Source: Adhaeribacter pallidiroseus (GTDB lineage: Bacteria; Bacteroidota; Bacteroidia; Cytophagales; Hymenobacteraceae). Taken from it: a stretch of 64,000 nucleotides of DNA. The translations under genes were made by a program, and so were the position numbers. The stretch is from contig NZ_QASA01000001.1 of the NCBI RefSeq assembly GCF_003340495.1, positions 372,001-436,000 of the forward strand. Direction: 5' to 3'. Under the pieces are notes generated by a model. The model was not told the origin of the DNA. It worked only from the letters and a program-made list of their open reading frames with translations, and made no database searches. This document shows positions 60,884 through 64,000 of this stretch, piece after piece (position 1 is the first letter of the stretch; every line of letters starts with the position of its first letter).

Positions 60884-63088
60884 ATGATTGATCCAGAAGA
60901 AGAGCGAAAAGAAATACTGCGTCATTATCGCCGGCTGCTGAAATACGCCAAGCCTTTTTTAAAAGATAATGATGCTAAAATTATTAAAAAAGCTTTTAAC
61001 ACCTCATTAGAAGCGCATAAAAACATGCGCCGAAAATCGGGCGAGCCATACATTTTACATCCCTTAGCGGTAGCCCAAATAGCCGTTGAAGAAATTGGTT
61101 TAGGAACTACCTCTATCGTGGCGGCTTTGCTGCACGATGTGGTTGAAGATACGGAATTAGAAACAAAAGATGTTGAGCGGGAGTTTGGTAGCAGTGTAGC
61201 CCGGATTATTGAAGGTTTAACTAAAATTTCTGGCGTTTTCGATTATGGCACCTCGCAGCAGGCCGAGAATTTTCGAAAAATGCTGCTGACATTGTCAGAC
61301 GATGTACGGGTAATTTTAATAAAACTAGCGGATCGCTTGCACAATATGCGAACCCTAGATAGCATGGCCCGCGACAAACAGTTAAAAATCGCTTCTGAAA
61401 CCATGTATTTATATGCTCCGCTGGCACACCGGCTGGGTTTATACGCTATTAAATCGGAGTTAGAAGATTTATATTTAAAATATACAGATACCGATACTTA
61501 CAAGGAAATTACGAATAAAATCCGGCAGACGAAGGTTGCCCGTAATAAGTTTATCAAGGATTTTGTAACGCCACTGGAAGAAGAACTAAAGCGCCAGGGC
61601 TTTGATTTTGAAATTAAAGGCCGACCCAAGTCTATTTATTCTATTCTAAAAAAAATACGCAAGCAAAATATCACTTTCGATGAGGTGTATGATTTATTTG
61701 CTATTCGTATCATATTAAATGTGCCCTTGGAAATTGAAAAAGCGGCTTGTTGGTCGGTTTATTCTATTGTAACCGATTTTTACCAACCTAACCCAGATCG
61801 CTTACGCGATTGGGTAAGCACGCCTCGGGCGAATGGCTACGAATCGTTGCATACAACGGTAATGAGCCGCACCGGCCAGTGGGTTGAGGTGCAAATCCGG
61901 AGCCAGCGCATGGACGATATTGCCGAAAAAGGATACGCAGCGCACTGGAAGTATAAAACAGAAGGTGGGCATGGACAAGAATCGGGATTGGAACAATGGA
62001 TAAACAAAGTCCGGGACATGTTAGAAATGAATAATTCTAACGCCCTGGAGTTTATGGATGACTTCCGGAAAAATTTGTTTGTGGAAGAAGTTTTTGTATT
62101 TACTCCCAAAGGCCAATTAATAATTTTACCCGACAGAGCTACTGCCTTAGATTTTGCTTACGAAATTCATACCCAAATTGGGGCGCAGTGCATTGGCGCG
62201 AAAGTAAATCAAAAGTTGGTACCTTTAAGTTACCGCCTACACAACGGCGACCAGGTTGAAGTTTTGACATCGCAAAAACAACGGCCTTCGGAAGAATGGC
62301 TTAAATTTGCCACCACGTCTCGGGCTCGTTCTAAAATAAAAGAATACTTGCGCGAAGATCGTAAGATTAAAGCAGAAGAAGGTAGAAACTTGGTAGAAAA
62401 GCGTTTACAGCAATTAGAAGTAGAACCCACCCCTTCTAATTTAAATCGTTTATTTACTTTTTTCCACGTACCGCACCCGCAAGAATTTTATTACCGGATA
62501 GCTATCAATAAAATAGATATCAAAGATATTAAAGAAGAAATTTTTGATTATAGTTTGGTTTTGGAACGAGCCAAGAATGAACATTTTGATCAAAAAAGCT
62601 TTGATAAAGAAGTACAAAAGATCCGGGGTGTTACTTCGGATATGCTGGTAATCGGGGAAAATACCGCTAAAATTGCGTACACGATTGCTACCTGTTGTAA
62701 TCCCATCCCGGGCGATGATGTATTTGGGTTCGAAACCGAAACCGAAGGGATTATTATACATCGTACTTCCTGCCCTAAAGCCGTGGAGTTAATGTCGAAT
62801 TACGGAAACCGTATTGTGAAAGCAAAGTGGACGGATCAATACGAACTGGTATTTCTGGCGGGTATCCGCATTAAAGGAACCGATCGGGTTGGAATGGTGA
62901 ATGACTTAACAAAAGTTATCTCGAACAGTTTAAAAGTGAATATGCGTTCTATTACTTTAGATTCGCACGATGGAATTTTCGATGGCAAAATTATGGTGTT
63001 TGTAAATGATACGAGCCATCTTGAAAAGCTTATCCAACGCTTAAACCGGGTAAACGGCGTTATCTTAGTAGAACGATTTGATTCTTAA
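60884..63088 (+). CDS. Bifunctional (p)ppGpp synthetase/hydrolase (RelA/SpoT homologue)
   Basis: A 734-residue long RSH protein controlling the stringent response. The HD hydrolase domain is intact: RKSGEPYILHPLAVAQIAVEE and VAALLHDVVEDTE with the HD pair (about residues 47-95), and LIKLADRLHNMRTLD near 146. The synthetase domain has KGRPKSIYSILKKI and DWVSTPRANGYESLHTTVM (about 244-325). A TGS domain follows (VFVFTPKGQLIILPDRATALDFAYEIHTQIGA, about 405-436), and an ACT domain closes the protein (GMVNDLTKVISNSLKVNMRSITLDS). Both active sites look complete, so it probably makes and degrades (p)ppGpp. A Fur-family gene follows 100 bp later. Confidence 0.94.
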   Translation: MIDPEEERKEILRHYRRLLKYAKPFLKDNDAKIIKKAFNTSLEAHKNMRRKSGEPYILHPLAVAQIAVEEIGLGTTSIVAALLHDVVEDTELETKDVEREFGSSVARIIEGLTKISGVFDYGTSQQAENFRKMLLTLSDDVRVILIKLADRLHNMRTLDSMARDKQLKIASETMYLYAPLAHRLGLYAIKSELEDLYLKYTDTDTYKEITNKIRQTKVARNKFIKDFVTPLEEELKRQGFDFEIKGRPKSIYSILKKIRKQNITFDEVYDLFAIRIILNVPLEIEKAACWSVYSIVTDFYQPNPDRLRDWVSTPRANGYESLHTTVMSRTGQWVEVQIRSQRMDDIAEKGYAAHWKYKTEGGHGQESGLEQWINKVRDMLEMNNSNALEFMDDFRKNLFVEEVFVFTPKGQLIILPDRATALDFAYEIHTQIGAQCIGAKVNQKLVPLSYRLHNGDQVEVLTSQKQRPSEEWLKFATTSRARSKIKEYLREDRKIKAEEGRNLVEKRLQQLEVEPTPSNLNRLFTFFHVPHPQEFYYRIAINKIDIKDIKEEIFDYSLVLERAKNEHFDQKSFDKEVQKIRGVTSDMLVIGENTAKIAYTIATCCNPIPGDDVFGFETETEGIIIHRTSCPKAVELMSNYGNRIVKAKWTDQYELVFLAGIRIKGTDRVGMVNDLTKVISNSLKVNMRSITLDSHDGIFDGKIMVFVNDTSHLEKLIQRLNRVNGVILVERFDS

Positions 63089-63188
63089 AAACCGCCTAGT
63101 TACCTAACAATGGCACGTTTAGGAGCCTATTTGTTGTTATAGTAGGTGCTGTTTAGTTCTATTTTTTAAAAAAGTAATTACAAAAGAC

Positions 63189-63656
63189 GTGTTAGATACT
63201 ATAAAATTCAACGAAGTAAGAAAGATTTTTACGGCATACCTGGAGAGTAAAGGCTTGCGAAAAACTCCAGAGCGGTATGCTATTCTGGAAGAAATTTATT
63301 CCCGCACCGGTCACTTTGATGTAGAGTCGCTTTATATCAGTATGAAAAATAAAAATTACCAGGTAAGTCGGGCTACTGTTTACAATACTTTGGATTTACT
63401 GGTAGAAAATGACTTGGTGAGTAAGCACCAGTTCGGGCGTAATTTAGCGCAGTACGAAAAATCGTATGGTTACCGGCAGCACGACCATGTAATTTGTACC
63501 GAATGCCATAAAGTAGTAGAGTTTTGTGATCCCCGGATCCATAATATACAGACCATGGTAGGCGAACTATTAAATTTTCATATCTTGCACCACTCTTTAA
63601 ATCTATACGGCATATGTGCTGATTGCCGGGCTAAAAACAACGCACAGAATACATGA
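63189..63656 (+). CDS. Fur-family metal-dependent regulator
   Basis: A 155-residue Fur/PerR-type repressor starting at GTG. The winged helix includes [53 protein letters not shown] (about residues 21-74). Metal-site histidines and acids are in HFDVESL and [20 protein letters not shown]. Two CxxC pairs, CTEC and CADC, bind structural zinc. Fur, PerR and Zur cannot be told apart from this alone. A Fur protein is needed for the boxes at 18.4 kb, and this is the only family member in the window. Its stop overlaps the STAS gene by 4 bp. Confidence 0.88.
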   Translation: MLDTIKFNEVRKIFTAYLESKGLRKTPERYAILEEIYSRTGHFDVESLYISMKNKNYQVSRATVYNTLDLLVENDLVSKHQFGRNLAQYEKSYGYRQHDHVICTECHKVVEFCDPRIHNIQTMVGELLNFHILHHSLNLYGICADCRAKNNAQNT

Positions 63657-63997
63657 AATTAGAAAGTACCGTAACAGAAGATATAGTTTACGTTCGATTA
63701 CAAGGAGACTTAATAGGCAGTCCGGATTCTCAGCAACTTGTTGAATTAGTTAATAATAGTATCAGCGAAACTAAATTATTGTGTGCTGTGGATTTATCGC
63801 AGGTTCGATTTATTAATAGCAGCGGCATTGGGGTTCTTGTTTCCTTATTAACTAAGTTTCGCAATCGGGGCGGCGAAATGGTTTTAATAAACCCCTCGGA
63901 GCAAATTCGTAAACTGTTAATTATCACGAAGCTTAACAACATTTTTACAATTAAAGAAACGGATCAGGCCGCTGCCGAATTTTTAACTCAATCCTGA
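63653..63997 (+). CDS. STAS-domain anti-sigma-factor-antagonist-like protein
   Basis: A 114-residue single STAS domain. [24 protein letters not shown] forms the first strand-helix, and [57 protein letters not shown] contains the phosphorylatable serine of the INSSGIG loop near residue 60. In SpoIIAA-like proteins this serine is switched by a partner kinase; none is seen here. It starts 4 bp inside the Fur-family gene, so the pair is co-translated. A target anti-sigma factor must be elsewhere. The stop TGA lies close to the window end, so downstream context is missing. Confidence 0.85.
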   Translation: MKLESTVTEDIVYVRLQGDLIGSPDSQQLVELVNNSISETKLLCAVDLSQVRFINSSGIGVLVSLLTKFRNRGGEMVLINPSEQIRKLLIITKLNNIFTIKETDQAAAEFLTQS

Positions 63998-64000
63998 TAA

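Noticed and set aside
1-64000. CRISPR arrays, prophage, insertion sequences or plasmid functions
   Set aside because: No direct-repeat array with spacers, integrase, transposase or replication gene was seen.

Overview
The window looks like chromosome of a Bacteroidota member, most likely order Cytophagales and close to Hymenobacteraceae (Adhaeribacter-like; the genus is inference). The reasons are: two secreted proteins with type IX secretion (T9SS) C-terminal sorting domains, promoters of the Bacteroidota form TTG-N18..20-TAnnTTTG instead of -35/-10, almost no Shine-Dalgarno sites, several TTG/GTG starts, families largely confined to the phylum (DUF3810, a DUF2490-like C-terminus, TIGR04283-type glycosyltransferase), and moderately AT-rich DNA.

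Layout. 1-6 kb: end of an outer-membrane protein gene, a flavodoxin-fold reductase, a glycosyltransferase, an AI-2E-type membrane protein and a pyruvate-oxidase-like TPP enzyme. 6-11 kb: two orphan small genes, a frameshifted class II histone-deacetylase-like gene, and a three-gene type III polyketide synthase cassette (FAD reductase, PKS, methyltransferase). 11-21 kb: a tiny T9SS cargo protein, a LacI regulator with an SGNH hydrolase, a TonB siderophore receptor with a PepSY reductase under two Fur-like boxes, a Gfo/Idh oxidoreductase and an Ada repair protein. 21-27 kb: signal peptidase I, a YitT protein and the MlaE-MlaF-MlaD lipid transporter. 27-42 kb: a 1001-residue secreted sugar-dehydrogenase-like protein, DUF3810, a helical-repeat protein, ribokinase plus sugar transporter, EboF and EboE, a DEAD-box helicase and dihydroorotase. 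43-50 kb: tRNA-His, FKBP, and a TetR-TolC-EmrA-EmrB drug-efflux operon with a clear operator. 50-64 kb: HldD, BtuF/BtuC-like importer parts with QueD, LpxB, ClpX, an McrBC restriction system, ClpP, a frameshifted trigger factor, tRNA-Leu, a RelA/SpoT homologue, a Fur-family regulator and a STAS protein.

How the genes work together. The siderophore receptor and its PepSY partner form an iron-regulated unit, and a Fur-family gene lies at the far end of the window. The tig-clpP-clpX protein-quality genes are in their usual order, but an oppositely oriented mcrBC pair sits between clpP and clpX, which looks like a defence insertion. The efflux genes are consecutive and overlapping and are probably one transcript repressed by their own TetR protein.

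Most novel non-coding signals: a hairpin-rich 400-bp segment in an unusually long gap between convergent genes (36.4-36.8 kb), a dispersed repeat of about 43 bp with four copies, a perfect 24-bp inverted repeat next to one of those copies, and strong over-representation of the word TTTAAATTT/AAATTTAAA. Two genes are interrupted by single-base errors in homopolymers, which may be consensus errors or real. No CRISPR array, rRNA, insertion sequence or prophage was seen. All family names come from reading motifs; no database search was run.
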